Assembly (NCBI RefSeq): GCF_003390885.1
Contig: NZ_QMEL01000008.1
Span: forward strand, 1 to 64,000
Reading direction: 5' to 3'
Origin: Pelagibacterium sediminicola
Lineage (GTDB): Bacteria > Pseudomonadota > Alphaproteobacteria > Rhizobiales > Devosiaceae
DNA: 64,000 nucleotides
Below the pieces are notes generated by a model, which saw only the letters and a list, made by a program, of their open reading frames with translations, made no database searches and was not told the origin of the DNA. The translations under genes were made by a program, and so were the position numbers. Numbering within the stretch: position 1 is the stretch's first letter; the number at the start of each line of letters is the position of its first letter. Of the stretch, positions 43,875 through 59,936 are shown piece after piece.

Positions 43875-44165
43875 TCAGTTGACGCAGGATCCTCCCCTGC
43901 CCTCTCCTTGGACACCGCACATCCAATCCCTCACAGCCGGCCTGCCCGCTTTCGCGCTGACAAAGCCGCGATCCGACGCCAGACACCGCGCCAGCTTCGG
44001 CACGACGAGCTTCTGCGGAGGGACCGCAACTCCTTGTCCGCCCGTGCCGGCGCGGCCCAGTAACTCTCCATAGAGGGCCAGCCCCCTGTGCAGGCCGACG
44101 GGCGGTCCGACGGACCGCTTCACCGGCGTATCGTCCGCGATCGGGCCCAGCTTCAGCTTCGTCAT
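43875..44165 (-). pseudogene. Diverged DUF2274 gene, second copy
   Basis: The frame from ATG 44165 begins TKLKLGPIADDTPVKRSVGP and continues LHRGLALYGELLGRAGTGGQ, recognisably the DUF2274 protein of trb modules but with several unusual replacements (VGPPVG for VELPAA) and a different C-terminal tail. It follows the trbI fragment by 9 bases in the usual order. It may still be translated, but with its partner genes lost I treat it as degenerate. Confidence 0.6.
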
Positions 44166-44173
44166 CATCTTTC

Positions 44174-44420
44174 TCATGCAGTCTCGAAGATCAAGTCGCG
44201 CCCCACGAGAATCCTGATCGGGAATCTCCACCGGATGGTCAGCGTGGGGGCGATCTGCAGCTGGCGCTGGACGATCTGCTGGCCGGCCTGGTTGCTGGTG
44301 TCCTGCGCCCCGTCGCGAATGGCGCGGATCAACCGGTTCTCCTCGTCGCCAGCGGCGAGTCCGGTGCCGGCCGCCATCAGCGTCGACAGCCCGGCGGCCT
44401 TCATCAGATCCCAGCCTGCC
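44174..44420 (-). pseudogene. trbI: trbI, 3' end only, second copy
   Basis: The frame reads WDLMKAAGLSTLMAAGTGLA, then NRLIRAIRDGAQDTSNQAGQ and QIVQRQLQIAPTLTIR to a stop at 44174-44176. It closely parallels the C-terminus of the intact TrbI at 31678-32790 but differs at many positions, so it comes from another conjugative element. Upstream of WDLMK, near 44415-44420, similarity ends abruptly and the CBASS flank begins. Confidence 0.85.
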
Positions 44421-44593
44421 TCCGGCACGCCGACACAAAAGAAAATACCGCTCAGCGAACCGTTGATTACAAATCTGCCGCGTACAGTAGCAGCAATCAG
44501 CCGAGGTTCGGAGATGGAATGTTCGAGCGGTTCACGGAGCGAGGGGCGTCGGCCCGGAGAACCATAATATATGAGAAGTATCCCATCCCTCGA

Positions 44594-46012
44594 TCAAATC
44601 AAAGCAGTGGGGACATACCTACGCTCGGAAATGACGAACTCATGCAACTGCGTCGGTGCCATCGCATTCCAGCGATGACCAAGCGCTACAGCGAGCGCTG
44701 CCGGCCCGGCGAAATAGAGTTGAATCCCTCGCGGGCGAAGGCGTGCAGCGGTGGAATCCACAATGCGCTTGATTGTCGAGACCGCAGCCTGCGCGCACTT
44801 GGCCGACGGAATGGGCTCTTCGAGGTAGAGCGCCAATGCCAACTGGTTAGGAATGCCAGCAGTCCGCTCAAGGTCAGCAGAAGGATCACGCAGGATACCT
44901 ACCGAAACGATGAGTTGATCACCATGCAAAGCCGTCGGCTCAGAAATCCGCCAAGGCTGCCGCATCTCAGGCGAAGGCCGGTCATCGGTCGCCCAGGCAC
45001 CGTCCCGCGTCGGGATATCCAACTCGAAGCCGATCGCTGCGCGGAACGAGCATCCCAGAGCCATGGCCGCCGTCAACCGGTAGGAACCGCTGAGGGCGAT
45101 GCGGGATACGGTCTGGCTGCCCAGCCATTGAGCCGTGCGATCCAGCGGCGCGAGAAAATCTTCAGCCCACTCCATTTGCGGCGGGAAGGTCCCGTCCCGC
45201 CCGGAAAATGCACTGGCGTCTATCTCGAGGCTCCGCTCGTTCGCTTCATTGCGATCTGACCGGATGTGCAGCGGGAAGCTCTGCGGCAGCGGAAGTGGAT
45301 GTCCTAAAGCGTCCTCGATCGTCTGGCGCAGGATGGCGCGTCCAAGCGGTGCGCCGATGGAACGCCGGGCCAGCGCGCTCAACGCCTCGAACGCTTCCCC
45401 GACCCGTCTAGATGATGCATCAAGGGAGGGATAGGCACGATCGAGTTCTATTCCGAACAGCGTGACGGCTGCGTCGCGATCCGGCAGATTGCGCTCGCAG
45501 ACTTCGACCGACCCGGCAACGAAGGCCCCAAGAGGATCGCCATAGGTTTCCGTGAGCTGTTTTCGTAGTTCGGCATCGCTTGCTGCCATCACATCAGCAA
45601 AGGGGGCGTAGAAAGGTCGGGCCTTTCGCACCCGATCAGGATCTCGGGCAAGCCAACGGACTTTCGGCGGCAACCGCGGCGTGACAAGGGTATGAACGCG
45701 CGCGGCATTCGGAAAGGCTGTCTCGAACTCGGAAAATGTCTGCAACACAGCGCGCACATCGGCAGGTGCCAGCACGCCGGCTTTCGCCTGAAATCGTTCG
45801 AGCAGCCTCTCTCTCTGTGCATGGGGCGCAAAGAACCGCGCTTCCAGGTCTTCCAACCCTTCAAAGATCATCTGTTCGAAAGCGGGATTGGCAAGCCATG
45901 CCGGCATCCGCGCAAGACCATCCCATAGCTGGTAGTCAAAGCCGTCCTGAGCGATCACCCCTCCCATGCCGCGGGCGTCCGTCAAGGCCGGCGCATTCTC
46001 ACTACTGCTCAA
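44594..46012 (-). CDS. cap4: CBASS effector Cap4: nuclease domain plus SAVED sensor
   Basis: I choose TTG 46012 as the start because GGAGG lies 7 bases before it and it overlaps the cap3 stop (TTGA); the product is 472 residues. The N-terminal part fits the DUF4297-type PD-(D/E)XK nuclease: GGVIAQDGFDYQLW, then IFEGLEDLEARF with Glu51/Asp55 and RFQAK with Gln75/Lys77. The C-terminal half is a SAVED domain: LALALYLEEPIPSAKCAQAA, LYFAGPAALAVALGHRWNAM, PTQLHEFVISERRYVPT. Cap4 proteins degrade DNA when the SAVED domain binds a cyclic oligonucleotide. It is the last gene of the minus-strand operon. Confidence 0.88.
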   Translation of the reverse strand: MSSSENAPALTDARGMGGVIAQDGFDYQLWDGLARMPAWLANPAFEQMIFEGLEDLEARFFAPHAQRERLLERFQAKAGVLAPADVRAVLQTFSEFETAFPNAARVHTLVTPRLPPKVRWLARDPDRVRKARPFYAPFADVMAASDAELRKQLTETYGDPLGAFVAGSVEVCERNLPDRDAAVTLFGIELDRAYPSLDASSRRVGEAFEALSALARRSIGAPLGRAILRQTIEDALGHPLPLPQSFPLHIRSDRNEANERSLEIDASAFSGRDGTFPPQMEWAEDFLAPLDRTAQWLGSQTVSRIALSGSYRLTAAMALGCSFRAAIGFELDIPTRDGAWATDDRPSPEMRQPWRISEPTALHGDQLIVSVGILRDPSADLERTAGIPNQLALALYLEEPIPSAKCAQAAVSTIKRIVDSTAARLRPRGIQLYFAGPAALAVALGHRWNAMAPTQLHEFVISERRYVPTALI

Positions 46013-46470
46013 GATTCTACCTCCAATGTCACCGGATGCTCGGCACCCTGCGGATCGAATACCCAAGCGCCGGCGGTCAGCATTGCAGCATCCAACCGCA
46101 CGATCATCAAAACAGCAAAGGAACCCGCGAACCGCGAATCGCGAACGATGCCCCGCATGGCTGCGACATCAGGGCCGCTGGGTTGCACAGCGAAGCTCGG
46201 ATGACTGTGCCATTCCCCAATATAATTGTAGCGCGTATAATGGCGCTCCGTCCGCTCGAAGAAACGAGCGGCATCCTTGGCGGCTTGCAGCAAATCGACG
46301 ACGAAGCGCGCGAAGGTTCCGGGACGAGACTGCACGGTCAGCTCCGTCACCCGAAAGATCGACGGCGCCAGTTGTTCACCGAACAATTGGCCTCCGGTTT
46401 CCTTGATGCCCGCTCGGCCGAGGGCCGCGACGAGCTTCTCGGTCTGATCAGCCGCCACCGCTATTTTCAT
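46009..46470 (-). CDS. cap3: CBASS deconjugating peptidase Cap3 (JAB/MPN fold)
   Basis: The 153-residue protein has the JAMM zinc-metalloprotease motif: Glu24 in IKETGGQLFGE, His88 and His90 in IGEWHSHPSF, and Ser98/Asp101 in QPSGPDVAAM. In type II CBASS, Cap3 removes the ubiquitin-like conjugation that Cap2 places on the CD-NTase. It overlaps the end of cap2 by 23 bases and the start of cap4 by four, so the operon is tightly coupled. It appears complete. Confidence 0.9.
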   Translation of the reverse strand: MKIAVAADQTEKLVAALGRAGIKETGGQLFGEQLAPSIFRVTELTVQSRPGTFARFVVDLLQAAKDAARFFERTERHYTRYNYIGEWHSHPSFAVQPSGPDVAAMRGIVRDSRFAGSFAVLMIVRLDAAMLTAGAWVFDPQGAEHPVTLEVES

Positions 46471-48142
46471 CCGCCCCCTCCTTCAACAATTCGAGCGCGA
46501 ACGCGATCGCCTCCGGTACATCTGCGGCCTGAGCCCTCTCCCCTCGCTCACCGACGTTCAGGCGGATCGTGTGCCCATGCCCGTCAAACAACCAGTTCTT
46601 CTGATAGCCCAATAGCAGCCAGGCAGCTTCAGCGGGAGGCGGATGACCATCGACAATATCCAGAATCGTGCGGGCAGCGTGGCCGGCGGTCATCGTGACG
46701 GCCGCATCATCAGCAATGACAGGCGACCCGTCTGTGGTCAGCATCTCGTAGCGGCGCGGCCCTGCCTCCGGTGGCTTGATGCCTTGCGTATCACACCAGG
46801 CGAGGAAGGTCGCACGACCTTCAACGAAGGGAGGATCACGCGGCGACACACAGGTTGCTATCAGCGCTCCGATACCGCCTTCGAACACTTCTACCGAAAC
46901 GAAAACCCGACCATTCGCCTCGGCAACGGCAGCGAGGAACAGGGCTGTCGCCGGATCGCCGGTCGCATCGACGATAACATGCGCCGCCGCCAAAGCCTCC
47001 ACCTGCCAGGCATGTGTCCTGGACGACCGCTGCCAGTTCAGATTGGCATCAACAACTTGGATGTCCGCACCAGGAACGATGTGGAGAAGATGCCGCTTCA
47101 ACCCGTGAACCTTGCGAAACCCGACGTCGCGCCAGTCGAGCGCATGGCGCTCCAGATTGCCAGGCAACATCACATCGCCGTCAACGAGGGTGAGATGGTG
47201 AACACCCGAGCGCAAAAGCGTTTCCGCAATCTTGGAACCCACCGAACCGGCTCCTACGATCGTCACGCGTTTCGCCATCGCCTCCTCGGCGCGTGCAGAG
47301 CGCGCACCAATTTCGTCCGGGAGGACGAACACGCGCCGCCGAAAAGTTCCCCCCTCAGTAGTAAGATGAAATATCTCGACCTGCCCCTCAGAAGGAAACA
47401 TGACGACAGCTGCGACCGACACTTCGACGATTGCGGCCGTCAACGGATCAAATCCAGCGGCCTGGACGAGTCCGGCCCGGTCCAGCGCACCCGGCGGTGG
47501 CGGTGGATTGCCGGAAACATAGACCGGCAAAGCTGAACGCCAGTTCTCGATACTGGCGTCCGGGGGGCGTTGCATCGCCCGTCGATCCTCTTCATCGTGA
47601 ATCATGATCGGCCATACATCGTCATGGGCCAACCAGCGCAAGGCGTTGAGACCGGCGGCGATTCCACTCTTAATCCGCGCCAGACAGCCCGCTCTGATCA
47701 GAACTGGAAACGCGCCCCAGTCGTAGGCCTGGAGTTCTCCAATATCATGGGCTGAGGGCGCCCGGTCCTCACCCCCGCCAAGAGGATTTTCGATGACAAG
47801 CAGATTGTAGGCGCTGCGAAGGACATCCGCTCCGGTTGCTCTGCCATCCCAGTTGTCAGGCCGAAGCTCCAGGCAGAGCGTCCCGGTGCCATATTGATGT
47901 GAACTCCACCGAACCTCACCCTGTGGTTCGACCCAGGCGGGGACTTCGGGATACTGATCAGGATAGATCAACCGGATCGGGTACCGATGCCCGTGCGCAA
48001 TCAGAAGCCCCTCCGCGCAGAACATATTTTTATGGAAGCGCCAGCACGCCAGCTCAAACCAGTTCTCGTTGTCGGCAACGGCCTCGACCGCGGATTTTTC
48101 CGCTGCCAGTCTGGCAGATTCGACGGCCCACCAGAACTTCAA
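46448..48142 (-). CDS. cap2: CBASS E1-E2 fusion protein Cap2
   Basis: The 564-residue protein has an N-terminal E2-like domain (YPIRLIYPDQYPEVPAWVEP, then GTGTLCLELRPDNW with candidate catalytic Cys90) and a ThiF/E1 domain (VTIVGAGSVGSKIAETLL at 294-311, LVDGDVMLPGNLERHAL with Asp321). Later cysteines at about 431 and 450 are candidates for the E1 catalytic residue. Cap2 attaches the CD-NTase C-terminus to target proteins and so primes it. Its ATG overlaps the CD-NTase stop (ATGA). Confidence 0.92.
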   Translation of the reverse strand: MKFWWAVESARLAAEKSAVEAVADNENWFELACWRFHKNMFCAEGLLIAHGHRYPIRLIYPDQYPEVPAWVEPQGEVRWSSHQYGTGTLCLELRPDNWDGRATGADVLRSAYNLLVIENPLGGGEDRAPSAHDIGELQAYDWGAFPVLIRAGCLARIKSGIAAGLNALRWLAHDDVWPIMIHDEEDRRAMQRPPDASIENWRSALPVYVSGNPPPPPGALDRAGLVQAAGFDPLTAAIVEVSVAAVVMFPSEGQVEIFHLTTEGGTFRRRVFVLPDEIGARSARAEEAMAKRVTIVGAGSVGSKIAETLLRSGVHHLTLVDGDVMLPGNLERHALDWRDVGFRKVHGLKRHLLHIVPGADIQVVDANLNWQRSSRTHAWQVEALAAAHVIVDATGDPATALFLAAVAEANGRVFVSVEVFEGGIGALIATCVSPRDPPFVEGRATFLAWCDTQGIKPPEAGPRRYEMLTTDGSPVIADDAAVTMTAGHAARTILDIVDGHPPPAEAAWLLLGYQKNWLFDGHGHTIRLNVGERGERAQAADVPEAIAFALELLKEGADENSGGG

Positions 48143-49194
48143 GCGAAACCACGAGGCTTATTCGCCGGAGCGGCCATGGCGTTAGGGAAGGTATAGCCCG
48201 CAGCGACAGGCGCCGCTGCCGCGAAGCCTCCGTAGGTCGCTGCCTTCGCCACGTTCGCGGTGAGTTTGAACCGATCACCGAACACCCGGCGCCACTGGCG
48301 GGTCGCCTCATCCATATCCACGGCGTCTTGGGCTCGACGGGCTATGTCGGCATAGACGCGAACCTTCTCGATGAAATCCTTCCATTGTGCGACCGACACT
48401 TTGCCAAGGATATCGTTCGACGGGTCCGCAGGGTCAGCGAGGAACGGCTTCTGATTATTCGCTGCGAGCCAGGCGTATTCATTGTAGATATTCGCGAGAA
48501 GCTGCGCGAACCCTTCGCCGTAATGCGTTTCTGTCGCTGGCGCGTGCCGCGAAACAAGAACTTCCAGGACAAAACCCTTCGGGCGACGCCCGCTCGGGTT
48601 CATCCTGCGCCACCACTTGAACAGTTTGACGAGCGGTTTGAACCGGCCGCCGAACCTTTGATTCTGCTCTGCGCTCCAACTGGTATGAACCGGCGGATTC
48701 GTGAACTTCCACGTGCCCGTATCACGATCAGGGATCATGTATCCGTTCCAAGCCGGCACGACCGGGACGATATCCATCTCGGCCTGCCACGTCTCCACAC
48801 GTACCGAGCGCTTGTTGATCCGCTCGACCACGTAACCATTGCCACCATCTTCAAGCGCGCGGCACACTTCTTTCAGCACATCGTCAGGATGATCACTGGT
48901 CGAGAAGTTCGTGACGACGATGATGTCAACATCCGGGCGCTCCAACTCGCCAGCTGAAGTGCGCGGCCGGATGGACGTACTGCGAGCATAACTCCCTGAC
49001 AGAAAGCTGCTTACGTATCTATCCTTGAAGCTCTGCTGGGTCCGCAGGTGTTTACGGATGCCGTTGTGGCCACCGGAAGCCTTGGTCTTCGTCGTTTGGC
49101 TGGGCTCGATATCTTCGAGCAATTCGGTAAATCGAGCCTGTGGAACCGGCATGGCATCCTCATATGTTCTTCGTTCGTTTAAAATCAGCGCCAT
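48139..49194 (-). CDS. cdnX: CBASS CD-NTase (cGAS/DncV-like nucleotidyltransferase)
   Basis: With ATG 49194 the protein has 351 residues. The nucleotidyltransferase core is clear: FLSGSYARSTSIRP with Gly67-Ser68, RPDVDIIVV with Asp88 and Asp90, and EMDIVPVVPAW with the third acid Asp141. It makes a cyclic oligonucleotide on phage infection, which activates Cap4. The C-terminus ends in AAPANKPRGFA, and a small terminal residue fits a Cap2 conjugation tail. A later ATG at 49152 with AGGA before it is an alternative start. The clade letter cannot be set by eye. Confidence 0.88.
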   Translation of the reverse strand: MALILNERRTYEDAMPVPQARFTELLEDIEPSQTTKTKASGGHNGIRKHLRTQQSFKDRYVSSFLSGSYARSTSIRPRTSAGELERPDVDIIVVTNFSTSDHPDDVLKEVCRALEDGGNGYVVERINKRSVRVETWQAEMDIVPVVPAWNGYMIPDRDTGTWKFTNPPVHTSWSAEQNQRFGGRFKPLVKLFKWWRRMNPSGRRPKGFVLEVLVSRHAPATETHYGEGFAQLLANIYNEYAWLAANNQKPFLADPADPSNDILGKVSVAQWKDFIEKVRVYADIARRAQDAVDMDEATRQWRRVFGDRFKLTANVAKAATYGGFAAAAPVAAGYTFPNAMAAPANKPRGFA

Positions 49195-49248
49195 CGACGC
49201 CACCCCCATCCAGTAGCGCACCTGTCGGCAACCGATCTTCCTTTGCCA

Positions 49249-49297
49249 TTGACTCGCTGGCAAGATAGATATACGAACTATACGCACGCCACGTCAA
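49249..49297. promoter_or_regulatory. Overlapping divergent promoters between CBASS and the WYL-led operon
   Basis: On the minus strand TTGACG (49292-49297), 18 bases and TATATC (49268-49273) make a plausible promoter for cdnX. On the plus strand TTGACT (49249-49254) with TATACG (49270-49275), spacing 15, or a nearby hexamer could drive the WYL gene. The two -10 boxes overlap. TATACG also recurs at 49280-49285 (ACTATACGC), and GCCA/TGGC with ATCTT/AAGAT arms span 49235-49266, possible regulator half-sites. Confidence 0.4.
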
Positions 49298-49333
49298 TAT
49301 CAGAATAGTTTCTAACCCCATGAAGGATCACGA

Positions 49334-50197
49334 GTGCGCTGGGGCATCGAGCAAAGGCTAGAGTTCATCGAGTTCCGTCTGTTCTGGGAGGGATCGATCA
49401 ATCGCGCCAACATCACAGAGTTCTTCGGCGTGTCGGTGCCGCAGGCGTCCAAGGATTTGACGCTCTATCAGGAGCGCGCGCCAGGAAACATGGAGTATGA
49501 CCCCCGCGCCAAGCGCTATGTCGCCGCCGAAAAGTTCGTTCTGCGCTTCCTCGAACCGGACCCTTACATCTATCTCTCGCAGCTTCGTTCGGTCGCCGAA
49601 GGCGCCGTGCCCGCGAGCGATTCCTGGATCGCGGCGCTTCCCAGCGCCGATGTCGCGCTGACCCCCAGGCGGGACATCGACATCGCGGTGCTGCGCAAGA
49701 TTCTCGACGCCAGCCGCGAGGGCGCCTCGATCGACGTCTTCTACCAGTCGATGAACAAGGTGCGGCCGGACCCCATTTGGCGGCGGATCACGCCGCACGC
49801 CTTCGGCTATGACGGGTTCCGCTGGCACGCGCGGGCCTATTGCCACCTTGAGCACAAGTTCAAGGACTTCCTCCTGCCGCGCATCCTCGAAGTCGGTGGG
49901 AAGGGCGAACCTGGGGAAGCCGGCGAGGGGGACTGGCTCTGGCACAACTATTTCGATGTCGTCATCGGCCCGCATCCGGGGCTTGCGACGAGCCAGAAGA
50001 AGGTCGTCGCCAAGGATTATGGGCTGGATCAGGGAAATGGTGTGCTCTCGGTCCGTTACGCGATGCTCTTCTATGTTTTGAAGCGTCTGGGTTTGCTTGG
50101 TGACGCCGCGAAACAGAGCGCCCATACGCAACATATCGTAACGATAAACCGCAAAGAAACTGAGGCTGCGCTTGAGAAGGCGGAGTTTCAGCTATGA
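49334..50197 (+). CDS. capW: WYL-domain transcriptional regulator, CapW/BrxR-like
   Basis: The GTG at 49334 has GAAGGA upstream. The 287-residue protein has an N-terminal winged helix (RLFWEGSINRANITEFFGVS, VPQASKDLTLYQERAPGNME), a WYL domain (GASIDVFYQSMNKVRPDP, ITPHAFGYDGFRWHARAYCH) and a C-terminal WCX-like extension. Proteins of this architecture repress CBASS (CapW) and BREX (BrxR) operons and are thought to respond to infection signals. It is divergent from the CBASS operon and 21 bp ahead of the helicase gene, so it may control both. The gene symbol reflects the CBASS neighbour and is tentative. Confidence 0.8.
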   Translation: MRWGIEQRLEFIEFRLFWEGSINRANITEFFGVSVPQASKDLTLYQERAPGNMEYDPRAKRYVAAEKFVLRFLEPDPYIYLSQLRSVAEGAVPASDSWIAALPSADVALTPRRDIDIAVLRKILDASREGASIDVFYQSMNKVRPDPIWRRITPHAFGYDGFRWHARAYCHLEHKFKDFLLPRILEVGGKGEPGEAGEGDWLWHNYFDVVIGPHPGLATSQKKVVAKDYGLDQGNGVLSVRYAMLFYVLKRLGLLGDAAKQSAHTQHIVTINRKETEAALEKAEFQL

Positions 50198-50218
50198 GAG
50201 AATCGGGGGCGCCGGCTA

Positions 50219-53727
<3,509 letters not shown>

Positions 53728-53731
<4 letters not shown>

Positions 53732-56532
53732 CCCAACCCTACAAGAAGAAACTGATCGAAGTCGCCATCCCGCTTGAGGCCATCAACGCCGCCTCGGCGC
53801 GGGAGAAGTCGATCCGGCATGGGCATCCCTCCACCCTGCATCTGTGGTGGGCGCGACGGCCGCTGGCGGCGTGCCGGGCGGTATTGTTTGCGCAACTGGT
53901 GGATGATCCGTCTAGCCTGCCCGACCAGTTCCCCACGCCCGAGGCGCAGGAGGCCGAACGCAAGCGGCTGTTCGCCATCATCGAAGACCTGGTGAAATGG
54001 GAGAATTCGACCAACGAAGAGGTGCTGGAGCGCGCGCGGGCGGAAATCCGACGCTCTTGCGGGGACGAGCTGCCGCCGGTCTATGACCCGTTCTCGGGCG
54101 GCGGGTCGATCCCGCTTGAGGCGCAGCGGCTGGGCCTGCCCGCCTATGGGTCCGACCTGAACCCGGTGGCGGTGATGATCGGCAAGGCGATGATCGAGAT
54201 CCCGCCCAAGTTCAAGGACATGCCCCCCATCCACCCCGGCATCAAGGAACGGTCGTTCTATCGCAACGCCGAGGGGCTGGCCGAGGATGTGAAATATTAC
54301 GGCGAATGGATGCGCGAGAAGGCGTGGGAGCGTATCGGGCATCTTTACCCGCAGGTGGACCTGCCAAAGGAGTATGGAGGAGGAAAGGCGACGGTGATCG
54401 CCTGGATCTGGGCGCGGACGGTGCCGAGCCCAGACCCGGCATTCGCGGATGTGCAGGTGCCGATTGCATCGAGCTTTCTGCTGAGTTCCAAGGCCGGACG
54501 CGAGGCTTGGGTCGAGCCCGTCGTGGACCGTCACGCCAAGACCATCAGCTATCGCATCCGGCAGGGCGGAACGAAGGCCGAGCTTGCGGCGGCGAAAGAG
54601 GGCACCAAGGCCGGTCGTGGAGCCAACTTCCGTTGCATCATCTCGGATACGGCAATCACGCCGGACTATGTGAAAGCCAAGGGCAAGGCCGGCCAAATGG
54701 GGCAGACCCTGATTGCCATCGTGGCCGAGGGCAACCGCAGCCGCGCCTATGTCGAACCGAAGGCCGATCATGCCGAACTGGCGCTTTCCGCCAAGCCGGA
54801 ATGGTCGCCGGAAACGCCCCTGCCGAACGATCCGCGCAATTTCTGGACGGTGGATTACGGACTTGATACGTTCGGAAAACTGTTCACCGACCGCCAGCTT
54901 GTCGCGCTGAACACGTTCAGCGATCTGGTGCATGAGGCGCGGGCGCAGGTTCAGGCCGACGCCCGCGCCGCCGGGATGAACCCCGACGAAACCCCGCTCC
55001 GCGACACCGGCAAAGGCGCTAAAGCCTATGCCGAGGCGGTAAGCGTGTATTTGGCGTTTGCCCTCAATCGGTCTGCTGATCGTGGATCAAGCATTTGCAC
55101 ATGGGATTCCTCACCCAAGATGGAGGCGCTGCGGAATACCTTCGGTCGGCAAGCAATTCCAATGACGTGGGATTTTGCCGAGGGAAACCCATTCTCGAAG
55201 GCAAGCGGCAATTTCCTCAACAATGTTGATTGGGTCCATAAATCTGTCCAGCTTCTCGTGCCAGCGGCTGCGGGATTTGAGGCGCAGCACGACGCACAGA
55301 CCGTCCAGTATCCTGCAAACACGGTGATTTCCTCTGACCCGCCATATTACGACAATATCGGCTACGCAGATCTGTCGGACTTCTTTTTCTGCTGGATGAA
55401 ACCAGCCATCAGACCTGTATTCGGTGACATCTTTGGTGTTCTGGCTACGCCAAAATCGGAAGAACTCGTCGCCACACCCTATCGCCACGGCGGGAAAGAG
55501 GCCGCCGAGACCTTCTTTCTTGATGGTATGGGCAAAGCGATTGCCAACATGGCCCAACAGTCTTCCGATCAGTTCCCGGCGTCCATCTATTACGCTTTCA
55601 AGCAAAGCGAGGTTGCGCAGGAAGGTATCAGTTCCACCGGCTGGGCCACCTTCCTGCAAGCCGTGGTCGAAGCCGGTTATGCCGTCGTCGGCACCTGGCC
55701 GATGCGCACCGAAATGGCGAACCGCATGATCGCCTCAGGTACCAACGCCCTCGCCAACTCGGTTGTCCTCGTCTGCCGCAAGAAGGACGCCTCGGCCGAG
55801 GTCATCACCCGCGCCGAGTTCATCCGCGCACTGAAACGCGAACTGCCCCCCGCCATCGCCGAGCTTCAGGCCGCCAACATCGCCCCTGCCGACATGCCCC
55901 AATCGGCCATCGGCCCCGGCATGGGCGTGTTCTCGCGCTACAAGGCGGTGCTGGAATCCGACGATAGCCCGATGAGCGTCAAGACCGCGCTGCAACTGAT
56001 CAACCGGGAACTCGACGAATATCTCGGCGGCATCGAGGGCGAGTTCGATTCCGAGACCCGCTTTGCCATCACCTGGTTCCAGCAGAACGGGAACGGCAAG
56101 GGCGATTACGGCGTGGCCGACAACCTCGCCCGTGCGCGCGGCATCTCGGTCGAAAGCGTGAAACATGCCGGGATCGTGGAAAGTGCCGCCGGCAAGGTCC
56201 GCATCCTGACCCGCGACGAGCTTGCCGAGGATTGGGAGCCGGAAAGCGATGGCCACTTGACGGTGTGGGAATGCCTCCAGCACCTCGTCAAGGCGCATGA
56301 GAGGGACGGCATCTCGCACGACACCGCCGTGTTGCTGAAAAAGATCGGCAGCCAGGCCGAGGCAGTGAAAGACCTAGCCTATTGCCTTTACGACATCAGC
56401 GCAAACAAGCGGAAGGATGCGAAGGAAGCGACGGCCTACAACGCCCTGATCGCCGACTGGGCCGAGTTGACCAAGGCGGCTGCGGGCATTCACGACACAA
56501 GCGGGGATCGCCAGATCCGCATGGGATTCTGA
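53728..56532 (+). CDS. DUF1156-family DNA methyltransferase
   Basis: The 934-residue protein opens with the DUF1156 signature (KKKLIEVAIPLEAINAASAR, then GHPSTLHLWWARRPLAACRA). The SAM-binding motif is DPFSGGGSIPLEAQRLGLPA at 120-139 and the catalytic motif is SDPPYYDNIGYADLSDFF near residue 537, so it is an amino-methyltransferase with motifs in permuted-type spacing. Such proteins presumably mark self DNA or modify a specific site in a defence system. It overlaps the helicase stop and is followed 13 bp later by the DUF499 gene. The target sequence cannot be read from the protein. Confidence 0.88.
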
Positions 56533-56545
56533 GGGGAGCCGGAAC

Positions 56546-59845
<3,300 letters not shown>

Positions 59846-59936
59846 TAGGAGCTGGTTGCTTATCTTCTCAAGGACAAGACTGGCAGCGCAATTTTTGGTG
59901 ACCGAAGTAGCAGCTTGATACAGAAAGCGGGGCGGC

